64,000 bases of DNA, taken from NCBI GenBank assembly GCA_019750915.1, contig JAIENY010000039.1:22267-86266 (forward strand), read 5' to 3'. The notes under the pieces were generated by a model, which saw only the letters and a program-made list of their open reading frames with translations, was not told where the DNA came from and made no database searches. Below, in pieces: positions 8,372 to 17,589 of this stretch. The stretch comes from Xanthobacteraceae bacterium (GTDB taxonomy: Bacteria > Pseudomonadota > Alphaproteobacteria > Rhizobiales > Xanthobacteraceae). How positions within the stretch are numbered: position 1 is the first letter of the stretch; each line of letters starts with the position of its first letter. The position numbers were made by a program, and so were the translations under genes.

Positions 8372-9229
8372 CTAGTTTGCGCCAGCCTCAGCATTCTCGC
8401 CGATGATCTCTACAAGAAGATGATCAAATTGGCGACTGTCAGGTATCGTACCCGCCGCTTTCACCGCCTGCTGCACCGTCCCGGCCATATTTTCCAAACA
8501 TAGCACCCCATCGCAGGCGGGCTTGATCAAACGGTCAACGATGGCATGCCATCGATCAAGGCCCTCATGATAGGTCGCGCCCGTGCCATTGATGAGATCC
8601 GCAGATCGAATTACCTCGACCGCGGCGTCGTGCTGTTTGAGCATGGTCCGATCCACCATATGCAGCCAACGCTCCACCCATGCACGTTCGATCCTGGCGC
8701 GTTTGGAATACATCCGCACACGCTTCAGCAGCGCATAAGTCCCGGCCTTTTTTCGCCCGCCGGGTGTCGATCCGTCGAAACTGACCGACATCGCGCGCCT
8801 GGACCATCCCAGATAACTCAACACCGGCGTCACCTGGTCCGCAGCATTCGGGGGCAACATGCCGACCATATCGATCAGACAGACGGCACCGGCAGGAGAG
8901 CGTTCTCCAGTCTCGAGTGCCCGCATTGCCAGCGCGGCAACATCGTCGAATCGCATCCGGCGATCCATCCTTACGGCGAGCTCCGACAGAAAAGGACAGC
9001 CCGCTTTCTTTGGCCCCACATAGCGGGCAAGGCGCTCAAGATACAGCAACGCGTAATCCGGATCTTGATAGGCGCTCAGGGATACGACCGCCCTCTCGGC
9101 GATACTGGCTACCTCTGGCTCCATGTACGCCGACAATTCCGCCAGCCGCCCCTTCGCGAAGGCCTCGCTCCGCGATGATTCGCCGAAATATCTATCCTTG
9201 AGCAGCCGTATCGGGACGGGAAGCTTCAC
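8372..9229 (-). CDS. Hypothetical helical protein, resembles the DUF6537 part of indolepyruvate oxidoreductases
   Basis: 285 residues with no signal or membrane segment. The N-terminal third (EAFAKGRLAELSAYMEP; VVSLSAYQDPDYALLYLERL) resembles the helical C-terminal region, called DUF6537, of large indolepyruvate:ferredoxin oxidoreductases. None of the thiamine-diphosphate or iron-sulfur motifs of those enzymes is present. The start overlaps the stop of the cNMP-binding gene as ATGA (9226-9229), so the two are coupled. The DUF6537 resemblance is from memory of the motif and is only moderately secure. Function is unknown. Confidence 0.6.
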   Translation of the reverse strand: MKLPVPIRLLKDRYFGESSRSEAFAKGRLAELSAYMEPEVASIAERAVVSLSAYQDPDYALLYLERLARYVGPKKAGCPFLSELAVRMDRRMRFDDVAALAMRALETGERSPAGAVCLIDMVGMLPPNAADQVTPVLSYLGWSRRAMSVSFDGSTPGGRKKAGTYALLKRVRMYSKRARIERAWVERWLHMVDRTMLKQHDAAVEVIRSADLINGTGATYHEGLDRWHAIVDRLIKPACDGVLCLENMAGTVQQAVKAAGTIPDSRQFDHLLVEIIGENAEAGAN

Positions 9230-9870
9230 GCTGCAGCCTGGGCCTTAAGATCGGCCAACTCGGTCTGGAGCCGCTCAACGTTCTGAAACAGCCGGGCGCT
9301 CACCAGCCGCAAGAAATAAAAGCCGAACTCGGGGTTTTGAACGTAAAGCTCCTCGACCTTCCGGTAGCTGACGCTGAGGACGAGACCATCTTCGACGCAT
9401 TCCAGAGTCTGCGTTCGCGAATTGTCTGGAGAGAGCATACCCAGCTCACCGACAATCGTGCCGGTCGGCAATTCAATGCCCGATTCAACAAGCTGGTATT
9501 TGCCGCTCACGATGTAGAACATCTCTTCGGCCTTCTCGTGTTTGTAGAACAGCACGTCACCGGCCTTGAAGCGCCGCTCTGTCATGAACGGGCGCAGCCA
9601 ACTCATTGACAGATTGCCGCTCACCGACCGCTTCACATTCCTGACCAGAAGAAGCATTTCCCGGAGGCGATAGACGTTGAGCGGCAGAAGGATGATATGC
9701 AGCGCCATGATCGGGTAATTGTTATGGTGAAGTGCATAAACGATAAGAACGACGTTTGTGAGGATTCCGAAGACGCGCAACGGAATCATGGTGCGCATGG
9801 TGTAACCGGCGACGATGAAGGCTGATGCGATCAGCCCGCCCGCGCCTGACGCCATTCCTGACATATCCAT
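9226..9870 (-). CDS. Membrane protein with C-terminal cyclic-nucleotide-binding domain
   Basis: 214 residues from ATG 9870 (a TTG at 9879 would add three). Three hydrophobic stretches occupy about 12-85. The cytosolic cNMP-binding domain follows (about 100-195). It contains FYIVSGKYQLVE and the phosphate-binding cassette GELGMLSPDNSRTQT, with the Glu and Arg that contact cAMP/cGMP in the Crp family. There is no helix-turn-helix, so it is a membrane sensor or adaptor and not a transcription factor. It lies opposite the cNMP-gated channel gene (about 210 bp apart) and is coupled to the DUF6537-like gene. Ligand binding is inferred from the cassette. Confidence 0.82.
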   Translation of the reverse strand: MDMSGMASGAGGLIASAFIVAGYTMRTMIPLRVFGILTNVVLIVYALHHNNYPIMALHIILLPLNVYRLREMLLLVRNVKRSVSGNLSMSWLRPFMTERRFKAGDVLFYKHEKAEEMFYIVSGKYQLVESGIELPTGTIVGELGMLSPDNSRTQTLECVEDGLVLSVSYRKVEELYVQNPEFGFYFLRLVSARLFQNVERLQTELADLKAQAAA

Positions 9871-10078
9871 GGAAGCCAACCCGGTTATCTGAAACTGTTG
9901 ACGAGTGCCAAAAGACGGCCGGAAGCCGCCAGTGCCGCTGCCGTTTTACGACAGAGTCCCCCTTAGACCGAAACTGTTTTCGCAAAAGGGTCATCAAACA
10001 TCCCGTCTTAACCGTCGTCTTCGTTGACGAAAGCCAAAAGGACGGGCAGGTTCTGCGCGCTCAAACGTTATTCTGGCT

Positions 10079-11203
10079 ATGGAAATCCCGCTGCCTCAAC
10101 CCGCCGCCGAAGTTGCCGAAAACAAAGGCGTCCAGACGTTCGAACACCCCCGCCTGACGTATGCCGTTATCGCTGTTGGCATCGCGGCCATGCTGGCGTT
10201 GTCGATGCCGGACACCCAATACGTCGTGTCGGAGTGGTTGGAGGCGGCCATCTACGGATGCGTGATCTTTTTTGCCGTGCAGTGGGGCCAGGAAGTCCTT
10301 CAAAGCGCACGGACCACAGGAATCCGGTCTTACGTTTTGTCGGCCGTGGGAATTATCGATCTCGCTTCCGCCCTCGCTATTCCGCTGGTTCGCCTGTCGG
10401 GTGTGAGCGCAAAATCGGCATCGCTGCTGACCGTCCTGTGGCTGCTGAAGCCGGTGTCGCGGATCCCCGGACTGAAACAGCTTCGCCGGGTTCTTGTGAG
10501 GGAATCCGGTCCGCTTATCAGCGTGCTCGTGCTGTTCTTGATTGTTCTGTTCATGGCCGCGGTCCTGATCCATGTGATCGAGCGAAACGAACAGCCTGCT
10601 GTGTTTGGCAGTGTCCCCGCGTCGCTATGGTGGGCAGTCGTCACTCTGACCACGACAGGCTACGGCGACGTCGTCCCGGTGACGCCCGCGGGCCGGATGG
10701 TTGCGGCGATGCTAATGATCTGCGGCCTCGGCGTCTTCGGACTATGGACCGGTATTCTGGCAAACGGCTTCGCAGCTGAAAACCGTCGGCACAACTCCAT
10801 TCAGACCTGGGAGTCGCTCGGCAAAGTCCCGTTTTTCGCCGCCCTTGGCCCGGCCATCCTGGCTGACGTGGCGAGTTCGCTGCGCCGGATCGATCTCAGA
10901 GCCCGGACCGTCGTGATCCGGCGCGGCGATCAGGGTGATTGCATGTATTTTGTGGCTGCGGGCGCGGTCGCCGTCAATTTGCCCTCGAAGCGCATTGAGC
11001 TTGGAGTCGGCTCGTTTTTCGGCGAGCTGGCGCTGCTGGAAAATCACACCCGAACAGCGGACGTCATCACGGCCAAAGCGACAACGCTTCTGGTTCTCGA
11101 TGTGGCAGACTTCCGCACCCTGATGGCGCGCCATCCCGATCTGGCAAAAGCTATCGACAACGAAGCCGCGCGCCGGGCCACCGAAAATGCAGGAACAGCC
11201 TGA
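10079..11203 (+). CDS. Cyclic-nucleotide-gated potassium channel, MloK1-like
   Basis: 374 residues with the layout of the Mesorhizobium loti channel MloK1. Six hydrophobic segments precede residue 240. The pore has the K+ selectivity filter TTTGYGD (191-197). A C-terminal cNMP domain (about 255-360) carries FFGELALL (313-320) and Arg325 in the RTA motif. S4 has few regularly spaced arginines, as in MloK1, suggesting ligand gating and not voltage gating. Expected role: K+ flux across the inner membrane in response to cAMP. A cyclase gene lies 0.9 kb downstream on the other strand. Its stop and the stop of the convergent MBL gene share one palindrome. Confidence 0.9.
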   Translation: MEIPLPQPAAEVAENKGVQTFEHPRLTYAVIAVGIAAMLALSMPDTQYVVSEWLEAAIYGCVIFFAVQWGQEVLQSARTTGIRSYVLSAVGIIDLASALAIPLVRLSGVSAKSASLLTVLWLLKPVSRIPGLKQLRRVLVRESGPLISVLVLFLIVLFMAAVLIHVIERNEQPAVFGSVPASLWWAVVTLTTTGYGDVVPVTPAGRMVAAMLMICGLGVFGLWTGILANGFAAENRRHNSIQTWESLGKVPFFAALGPAILADVASSLRRIDLRARTVVIRRGDQGDCMYFVAAGAVAVNLPSKRIELGVGSFFGELALLENHTRTADVITAKATTLLVLDVADFRTLMARHPDLAKAIDNEAARRATENAGTA

Positions 11204-11211
11204 TCGATCAG
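11200..11211. repeat. 12-bp palindrome holding both convergent stop codons
   Basis: CTGATCGATCAG is a perfect palindrome. The channel TGA (11201-11203) and the MBL-hydrolase TGA (complement of 11208-11210) sit symmetrically in it. It is too short and lacks the T run expected of a terminator. Confidence 0.5.
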
Positions 11212-12146
11212 ACCTCGATGATCTCTCCTTCGCGGGCAACAATCGTACCGGGCCGTGCCTCGGTCACCTCGGCACCTATGCGGTCCATGATGTCGTCGGA
11301 ATGGTCCGGATCGTGATGAAACAGGCACAAGGTTTTAACACCGGCTGCGTCCGCGAAATCGACAACCTGCTGCCAGCTCGCGTGGCCCCAGCCCTTGTGC
11401 TCCGGTAGTTCTGCGTTCGTGTAGGTCGAATCCATGATCAGAACATCGGCATCTCGCGCAAGAGAGAGCCAAGCGGAATCGATATTATCGAGCTCTGTAT
11501 CGGTGAGGTAACACACCGCCAGGCCGCCATATTCGACCCGGTATCCCGTCGCTCCCCCCGGATGATTGAGCGCGGCGGTTCGAATAATAATCCCCTCGCA
11601 AGGCAACAACTCCTCACCGCGCTGAAAGTCATTGAACGACACGCCGTCACTCGCCGTCTCCAATCCAACGGGAAATAACGGAAAGCTCATCAGCCGCGTG
11701 ATGGCGGCCTTTGTTCCACCGATCTGGTCGAATCCCCCTGCCCAGATCCGCAGGTTCTGTCCGCTCCTGAACAGGGGTGCGAAGTACGGCAGCCCGATGA
11801 GATGATCGATATGACCATGACTGAGGAACATATTGATGTCCCGTGTCGACCCGGACTGAACAATCTTCTCGCCAAGCTTTCGGATTCCCGAACCCGCGTC
11901 GAAAATCAGCAGATCATCGCCGCAACGCATCTCGACGCACGACGTATGACCGCCGTAACGCGCCGTCTCCGGACCCGCACATGTGATGCTGCCGCGCACG
12001 CCCCAAAATTTGATCGTAATGGACTTCGCCAAAGCACGTTCTGAAGACAAATCAAATTCCGGAGGAAGGAGGGATTGGGACTGCACGAAGTAGAGCGATA
12101 TTGGCGAGAACGCTACTTGGTCGTCAATGCAAAAACTCCATTCCAA
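11208..12146 (-). CDS. MBL-fold metallo-hydrolase
   Basis: Up to 312 residues; ATG 12146 lies inside the end of the cyclase gene (34-bp overlap). The conserved part begins later (SITIKFWGVRGSI), so an internal TTG start is possible. Metal-binding motifs of the metallo-beta-lactamase fold are present: SHGHIDH, with later metal ligands likely in the NHPGG, TDTE and FHHDPDH segments. The family includes phosphodiesterases of the PhnP/RNase Z type and class II cAMP phosphodiesterases. Position directly after a nucleotide cyclase makes a cyclic-nucleotide hydrolase attractive, but the substrate cannot be read from sequence. Fold is confident. Confidence 0.82.
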   Translation of the reverse strand: MEWSFCIDDQVAFSPISLYFVQSQSLLPPEFDLSSERALAKSITIKFWGVRGSITCAGPETARYGGHTSCVEMRCGDDLLIFDAGSGIRKLGEKIVQSGSTRDINMFLSHGHIDHLIGLPYFAPLFRSGQNLRIWAGGFDQIGGTKAAITRLMSFPLFPVGLETASDGVSFNDFQRGEELLPCEGIIIRTAALNHPGGATGYRVEYGGLAVCYLTDTELDNIDSAWLSLARDADVLIMDSTYTNAELPEHKGWGHASWQQVVDFADAAGVKTLCLFHHDPDHSDDIMDRIGAEVTEARPGTIVAREGEIIEV

Positions 12147-14350
12147 TCGGACGCTGGAGGATTGACTTGGAACGCCGCGATGCGTTGGCTGTATAACTCA
12201 AGCAGCTCTTTCAACCGGGGCGCAGCGTCGAGACCTCTGGCTCTATCGATTGCGGCCAGCGCGCCTTCCCAATCCCGACTGCGGTAACAGGCAAGCATCT
12301 GGATGGTCAGATTGCGCAATTTCTGGAAGCCCTCCGAATTCGCGACATCTTCGCGTCCGATAATTCCATAGATCACCTCCGGCTCGGTCTTTCCCTTCAC
12401 CGTAATGAAATCCAGCTCGAGGATCGCAAACTTGTCCTTGGCAGCCATTGCCGTCCGCGAGCCGGCGATAATCGGCAGGCCGTAAGATTTCGACTGTCCC
12501 TCCAGACGTGAAGCGAGATTCACGCTGTCCCCGAGCACCGAATAATCGAACCGCAGGTTCGATCCCATATTGCCGACCACACAGGTGCCGGTATTAAGGC
12601 CGATACCAACGTTGAGCGGAATAAAGGGCTTGCCCTGCTTGTTTGCCTCGATCTCGCGCTCCGCATTGAGCTGATCGATGCGGTCGAGCATGTCGAGTGC
12701 GGCCTCGCACGCATGAATCTGGTGCGACGTATCATCAAGCGGCGCATTCCAGAACGCCATGATGGCGTCGCCCATGTATTTATCGATCGTTCCTTTGCGA
12801 TCGAGAATCGCATTGGTCAGCGGCGTCAGAAACCGGTTCATCAGCGATGTCAGGCCCTGCGGATCGCTTTTGAAGGATTCCGAAATCGTGGTGAAACCGC
12901 GCACGTCGCTGAACATGATCGTCATGTCCCGCTCCTCGCCGCCAAGCACCAGCTTTTCGGGTGACTGAGCCAGTTGTTCGACCAGTGCTGGCGACAGGTA
13001 TTGGCCGAACGCGGCACGAATCCGCCGCCGCTGTGCCTGTTCACGAAAATAGCTGCCGAACACCATGGTGAGGTAGACAGCCGTGCTGGTGAGCATCGGA
13101 AAAGTGAAGTCAATCAGCAGCCGCTTTTCCGAAAACATGTACCAGGAGCCGCCGGCCAACAATGCGGAAACACACCCGCCAAGGACCAGAAGTGTGATCG
13201 GGCTCAGAACCGGCGCGAGCAGGACGATAATAAGGCTGAACAGGATCGCTGCCAGCAGTTCAATTGCGATCGCGTAGCCCGGCTGCGACAGCATCGAACC
13301 CGTCAATGCAGATTCCAGGATTTGGGCATGAACCTCCACGCCGGGAAGTACGCGGTCGAGCGGGGTTGTCTTCGTGTCGAGAAGACCAACGGCCGATGTG
13401 CCGATGATGACAAGCTTCTGCCTGACTGCGTCCGGATCCATCTTGCCATCAAGGACGTCAAGGGCCGAAATGTAGCGCGACATATCGTGCTTGCTGAAAT
13501 AGACCCACACTTGGCCGTTGCGATCGGTCGGTAACTGGAAACCGGGAACGGCGACACTGACAACACCTGCCTCGTTCGATTTGACCAGGATCGTATCTGC
13601 CTTGGTTACGACCCGAAGCATCTCGAACGACAGCGATGGCATGAGCTTGCCCTGCGCCATCATGATGATCGGCACCCGCCGAACGATGCCGTCCCGTTCC
13701 GCGCGGATCGTAAACAGGCCGCGCCCCGGCGCGGCCTCCTCAAGAACCGGGATGTTGCGCAACAGACCGGGGAAGTTCAGGAGAAAGGGCTCCGGATTCT
13801 CCCCCAGTGTCGCAAGCCCGGTGATCGGCAGCTTCACGTCCGGTTCGGGCACGGTGTAAGGCAGCCCGGACTCGCCCAGCACGACTGGAGCATGACGCAG
13901 CGCATTGGCGAAGACGTCGTCATTGTCGGGGAGTCTTTTGAGTGTGTTCTGGGTGGCCTCGTCGAGGCCCCGGAAGGTATCCACCGCAATCTTGGGCGAC
14001 AGGCGGTCACGTTCGGCGAACACGACGTCGAAAGCGATAGCTGCCGCACCGGCCTCCGTCAGGCGACGGACGATATCGGCCATCCGTGTACGAGGCCAAG
14101 GCCACTGCCCGATTTTCTCAAGGCTTTTCTCGTCAATGTCGATAATCGCCACGGGGCGCTGGATGGCTTCGCGCGGCTTGAGCATCTGGTAGGCGTCGAA
14201 AACGCGCAGCCGCAGCTCTTCCAGCGCAACCGGATCGGCCACCCGCAGGGCCAGAAAGCCCGCGAGCAGTGCCAGACTGAGCAACCGGGCATAACCGAAT
14301 CGACGCGCCAGCCGGTAGACCTTCAGCAAAGCGCTCCGCAGAATAGCCAT
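12113..14350 (-). CDS. CHASE2-domain class III adenylate/guanylate cyclase
   Basis: 745 residues. An N-terminal membrane segment (about 21-36) is followed by a periplasmic CHASE2 sensor (about 40-350; RPVAIIDIDEKSLEKIGQWP) and three hydrophobic segments (355-435). The class III catalytic domain spans about 465-650. Metal-binding aspartates are Asp482 (MFSDVRGF) and Asp528 (YMGDAIMAFW); LGDSVNLASRL supplies the transition-state Asn611 and Arg615. All key residues are present, so it should be active; cAMP is the likelier product. It is the source of second messenger for the two cNMP-domain proteins nearby and overlaps the MBL-hydrolase gene by 34 bp. Confidence 0.92.
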   Translation of the reverse strand: MAILRSALLKVYRLARRFGYARLLSLALLAGFLALRVADPVALEELRLRVFDAYQMLKPREAIQRPVAIIDIDEKSLEKIGQWPWPRTRMADIVRRLTEAGAAAIAFDVVFAERDRLSPKIAVDTFRGLDEATQNTLKRLPDNDDVFANALRHAPVVLGESGLPYTVPEPDVKLPITGLATLGENPEPFLLNFPGLLRNIPVLEEAAPGRGLFTIRAERDGIVRRVPIIMMAQGKLMPSLSFEMLRVVTKADTILVKSNEAGVVSVAVPGFQLPTDRNGQVWVYFSKHDMSRYISALDVLDGKMDPDAVRQKLVIIGTSAVGLLDTKTTPLDRVLPGVEVHAQILESALTGSMLSQPGYAIAIELLAAILFSLIIVLLAPVLSPITLLVLGGCVSALLAGGSWYMFSEKRLLIDFTFPMLTSTAVYLTMVFGSYFREQAQRRRIRAAFGQYLSPALVEQLAQSPEKLVLGGEERDMTIMFSDVRGFTTISESFKSDPQGLTSLMNRFLTPLTNAILDRKGTIDKYMGDAIMAFWNAPLDDTSHQIHACEAALDMLDRIDQLNAEREIEANKQGKPFIPLNVGIGLNTGTCVVGNMGSNLRFDYSVLGDSVNLASRLEGQSKSYGLPIIAGSRTAMAAKDKFAILELDFITVKGKTEPEVIYGIIGREDVANSEGFQKLRNLTIQMLACYRSRDWEGALAAIDRARGLDAAPRLKELLELYSQRIAAFQVNPPASDWNGVFALTTK

Positions 14351-14488
14351 GATCGAACGACGGTTTCCGAGATCTCGCAGGAGCTAATGCTCCGTGTCCG
14401 CCTGCGGATAGTGTCGTGTTCCGCGGCGCAAATCCATAGCTGGCCGGAAGATTTTCCCAGCCGCCCACCCGCCTGGACCGCGGCGCGA

Positions 14489-14686
14489 TCACGCCTCGGA
14501 CATGCTTTGAACCATCGCGACCGCGATCAAAAACGCGGAGGCGATCAGCAGCCAGCCTGGATGCTCGCAAAGAGGCCCTCCCTGTGTGCAAACAACAGAA
14601 GACCAATACCACCCCGAATGTTGAGTGGCGCTTGCAAAATAAAAAAGACCAGTCGTTCCCAGCATAATGATAATGAGCAAAAACAT
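14489..14686 (-). CDS. Small two-pass membrane protein, uncharacterised
   Basis: 65 residues from ATG 14686, chosen for GGAG about 7 bases upstream and because the preceding in-frame residues look non-coding. Two hydrophobic segments (MFLLIIIMLGTTGLFYF and WLLIASAFLIAVAMV) flank a loop with two cysteines (VVCTQGGPLCEHPGW) that could form a periplasmic disulfide. It stands alone between the cyclase and a divergent small gene. Not recognised. Confidence 0.6.
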   Translation of the reverse strand: MFLLIIIMLGTTGLFYFASATQHSGWYWSSVVCTQGGPLCEHPGWLLIASAFLIAVAMVQSMSEA

Positions 14687-14860
14687 CGGCGCTCTCCGTG
14701 TTTCTGAACCGCAACAGTTTCCCTCCCAACGGTAAATCAATCTTTGTCGTGATCCGAGAAACTCGCGCCTATCCCACAATTAAGCCCCACCCACATGTTC
14801 CCCTGATCAGGGGAACGGGAACTGGACGGATACGTTTCAAACGCCATGGAGGTATGCCGC

Positions 14861-15076
14861 ATGGCAACACGCGCTCAACGTCTGGCGGAATTCAACGGGG
14901 CCGGCGTGCCGCCGGAGGACCTGTTCGCGGAATTGCTCTGCGAAGATAAAAGCGGCACCTACCAGCTCCCCTTTACGTGCAGATGGCGCGCGGGCGCATG
15001 GGAAAATTGTGAAACCGGCGACATGGTCGAGGCAACAGTCATAGGTTGGCGTCAGTTGTCGACGCTCGCACGATGA
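14861..15076 (+). CDS. Small conserved-looking hypothetical protein
   Basis: 71 residues from ATG 14861, with GGAGG 8-9 bases upstream deciding the start over ATG 14846. It is soluble, starts MATRAQRLAEFNGAG, and has a compact C-terminal half rich in Trp and Cys (FTCRWRAGAWENCETGDMVEA). It lies 73 bp upstream of pxpB on the same strand and may share a transcript. Function is unknown. Confidence 0.65.
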   Translation: MATRAQRLAEFNGAGVPPEDLFAELLCEDKSGTYQLPFTCRWRAGAWENCETGDMVEATVIGWRQLSTLAR

Positions 15077-15149
15077 CGCCCCGCCGCTTCCGCTGTCAGC
15101 CGCCAACAAACCGCTGGACGATGTCTGTCATGGATTGCATCGTCCGGCC

Positions 15150-15878
15150 ATGGAGTTCGAGTCGTCCCCCCGCTATCTGCCGAACGGCGACACCGGTCTG
15201 ACCGTCGAATTCGGCTCGGTGATTGATGACGCCGTCAACCGGAGGGTTCTTGCGCTGGACTGCGCGTTACAGAAAAACCCTATCAAAGGCATCATCGAAA
15301 CGGTCCCGACCTATCGCTCGTTGCTTGTGCACTACGATCCGGCGGCCATAGGGTTTAACGCGCTATGCGATCTCATCCGTCCCATTGTCGCGCGACCTTC
15401 TTCAAACGAGCCGGTGACAAGGCGTTGGCGCGTCCCGGTCGTCTACGGCGGGGCGTTCGGTATCGATCTCGACGGCGTGGCGCGCGCGCATGAGCTCACC
15501 ACAGCCGAATTGATCGCACGCCATACCGGCGCCGATTACCGCGTCGCCATGCTCGGTTTTACCCCAGGCTTTGCGTATTTGAGTGGTCTTTCCTCTTCAC
15601 TCGCAACACCTCGGCGGCCGAGTCCGCGCGGGCTGACGCCGAAAGGCACGATTTCGATCGGCGGTCATCAGGCCGGCATTCAGTGCCTTGCCGGGCCGAG
15701 CGGATGGCACCTCCTAGGGCAAACACCTGTGCGGACCTTCCATCCTTCACGCGATCCGATGTTCTTGCTGGAGCCGGGTGACGGCGTCACATTCGTCGAA
15801 ATCAGCCCGGTTGAATTCGAACGCTTCGATCGTATGGCCGAACGCGGCGAACGGGTCGCAGAGTTGATCGCGGCATGA
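15150..15878 (+). CDS. pxpB: 5-oxoprolinase subunit PxpB (KipI family)
   Basis: 242 residues from ATG 15150 (a TTG at 15135 is the alternative). It is the KipI-like subunit of the prokaryotic ATP-dependent 5-oxoprolinase PxpABC, which converts 5-oxoproline to glutamate. Family motifs include GDTGLTVEFG at the N-terminus, MLGFTPGFAYL and LPRRPSPR-like TPRRPSPRGLTPKGTI, and the C-terminal FHPSRDPMFLLEPGDGVTF. It overlaps pxpC by 4 bp (ATGA, 15875-15878). The three adjacent subunits make the assignment secure. Confidence 0.92.
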   Translation: MEFESSPRYLPNGDTGLTVEFGSVIDDAVNRRVLALDCALQKNPIKGIIETVPTYRSLLVHYDPAAIGFNALCDLIRPIVARPSSNEPVTRRWRVPVVYGGAFGIDLDGVARAHELTTAELIARHTGADYRVAMLGFTPGFAYLSGLSSSLATPRRPSPRGLTPKGTISIGGHQAGIQCLAGPSGWHLLGQTPVRTFHPSRDPMFLLEPGDGVTFVEISPVEFERFDRMAERGERVAELIAA

Positions 15879-16828
15879 GTGCGCTGGAAATCGCGATCGC
15901 CGGCATTGCCACATCAGTACAGGACGCCGGACGTTTTGGCGCCCAGCGTTATGGCCTGCCGCCGAGCGGCGCGATGGACCGCTTGTCACTCGCCGCAGCC
16001 AACAGCCTCGTGGGGAGCGGTTTGCTGACCGCAGCCATCGAGATCGGTCCTGCCCCCGTGACGCTGGTTGCCCGCGGCGGCACACTTAACATTGCGATCA
16101 CCGGTGCGCTTCGTCACGCAATGATCGGATCTGCGGCTTGCCCGCTGTATCACTGCATCGAACTTGCCAAAGATGCATCGCTCATGCTGGGTGCAGCCCG
16201 CAAAGGGATGTTCAGTTATCTTGCCGTTGCGGGCAGCATAAAAGGCGAGCCGGTCTTCGGAAGCGTGTCAGTGAATGCCCGTGCGGGCCTCGGAAGTCCA
16301 CTGCCCCGCCCTCTGCGGGGCGGCGACCTTCTTGAGATCGAGCGCGCCGCTGCAGCCTGCCCGGCACGTACGCTCGCGCCTCCAGTCTTCCACAACGGCC
16401 CCATCCGCGTGATCCGGGGTCCCCAGGCCGACGAATTCGGTGACGCGTACATGCAGTTCCTAGAGTCCGAATGGTCGATTTCGCCCAGCAGCGACCGCAT
16501 GGGATATCGCCTCGAGGGCCCGATGCTGTCACACGGGGCGGGCTTTAACATCGTGTCCGATGGTACGGTCGATGGCAGTATTCAGGTTTCCGGAAACGGG
16601 CAGCCGATCGTGCTGATGAAGGATCGCGGCACGACCGGGGGGTATCCCAAGATTGCGACCATCATCTCTTCGGATCTCGGGCGTTTCGCTCAAAACCGGC
16701 CGCACCAATCAATCCGTTTTGAAGTCGTCGGCGTTGACGAGGCACAACGCGAAGCGCGATTGTTTCACGACCTGATTGAATCGCTGCCCGGCAGGGTGCG
16801 ACTGAGAGCGGAGACGTCGCACAAATGA
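15875..16828 (+). CDS. pxpC: 5-oxoprolinase subunit PxpC (KipA, biotin-dependent carboxyltransferase-like)
   Basis: 317 residues. Typical KipA features are [22 protein letters not shown] near the N-terminus (shown here as SVQDAGRFG and GLPPSGAMD), [10 protein letters not shown] and the C-terminal [16 protein letters not shown]. Together with PxpB it forms the complex that uses ATP to open the pyrrolidone ring. The start overlaps pxpB and the stop overlaps pxpA, both as ATGA, so all three subunits are made from one coupled message. Length is normal. Confidence 0.93.
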   Translation: MSALEIAIAGIATSVQDAGRFGAQRYGLPPSGAMDRLSLAAANSLVGSGLLTAAIEIGPAPVTLVARGGTLNIAITGALRHAMIGSAACPLYHCIELAKDASLMLGAARKGMFSYLAVAGSIKGEPVFGSVSVNARAGLGSPLPRPLRGGDLLEIERAAAACPARTLAPPVFHNGPIRVIRGPQADEFGDAYMQFLESEWSISPSSDRMGYRLEGPMLSHGAGFNIVSDGTVDGSIQVSGNGQPIVLMKDRGTTGGYPKIATIISSDLGRFAQNRPHQSIRFEVVGVDEAQREARLFHDLIESLPGRVRLRAETSHK

Positions 16829-17589
16829 AAGTCGATTTGAACTCGGATCTCGGAGAGGGATTTGGTTCTTGGCAAATGGGCGACGATAAGGCGATGCTGG
16901 ATATCGCAACCAGCGTCAATGTGGCCTGTGGCTTTCACGCGGGTGATCCGGACATCATGTGTGAGACCGCACGGCTTGCGAAAGAGCGTGGCGTCAGCAT
17001 CGGTGCGCATCCCAGCTACCGTGACCTCGCGGGCTTCGGCCGCCGCCCGATGCCTGATATCACCGCGCGGGAAATCGAGAATCTCGTCGCTTATCAGATC
17101 GGTGCGCTGCAGGCCGTCGCCGCGCTTGCGGGTCATCGCGTCACCCATGTCAAACCGCATGGCGCGCTGTCGAACGTCGCATGCAACAACGACTTGACCG
17201 CGGATGCCGTCGCGTCGGCGATCAAGGCCGCGGACCCAAATCTCCTGTTCGTCGTCCTGCCGCACACGGCGATGGCACGTGCAGCTGAAAGAGCTGGACT
17301 GAAGGCGATCAATGAGATTTACGCCGACCGCGCTTATGAAGACGACGCCCAGCTCGTCTCCCGCAGAAAAAACGGCGCTGTCCTTCACGATCCCGCGCTT
17401 GTCGCAGGTCGCGCGCTGAAGATGATTGAGGATCAGGCAATCTTTTCGGTCGATGGAAAGCGAATTCCGACAAGGATCGACACTATCTGTGTCCACGGCG
17501 ATACACCAGGCGCCGTGGCGATCGCAAAGACCCTGCGCGCGACCCTTGAGCGCAATGGCGTCAAAATCCTGCCCTTCAACTCGCGCTGA
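16825..17589 (+). CDS. pxpA: 5-oxoprolinase subunit PxpA (LamB/YcsF family)
   Basis: 254 residues. The family start [14 protein letters not shown] is intact, followed by [33 protein letters not shown] and [10 protein letters not shown] near the C-terminus; these carry the conserved Asp/His residues of the YcsF fold. Last gene of pxpBCA. Its 3' end overlaps the convergent nasA gene by 14 bp (17576-17589), with no room for a terminator, so read-through into antisense nasA RNA is possible. Confidence 0.94.
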   Translation: MKVDLNSDLGEGFGSWQMGDDKAMLDIATSVNVACGFHAGDPDIMCETARLAKERGVSIGAHPSYRDLAGFGRRPMPDITAREIENLVAYQIGALQAVAALAGHRVTHVKPHGALSNVACNNDLTADAVASAIKAADPNLLFVVLPHTAMARAAERAGLKAINEIYADRAYEDDAQLVSRRKNGAVLHDPALVAGRALKMIEDQAIFSVDGKRIPTRIDTICVHGDTPGAVAIAKTLRATLERNGVKILPFNSR

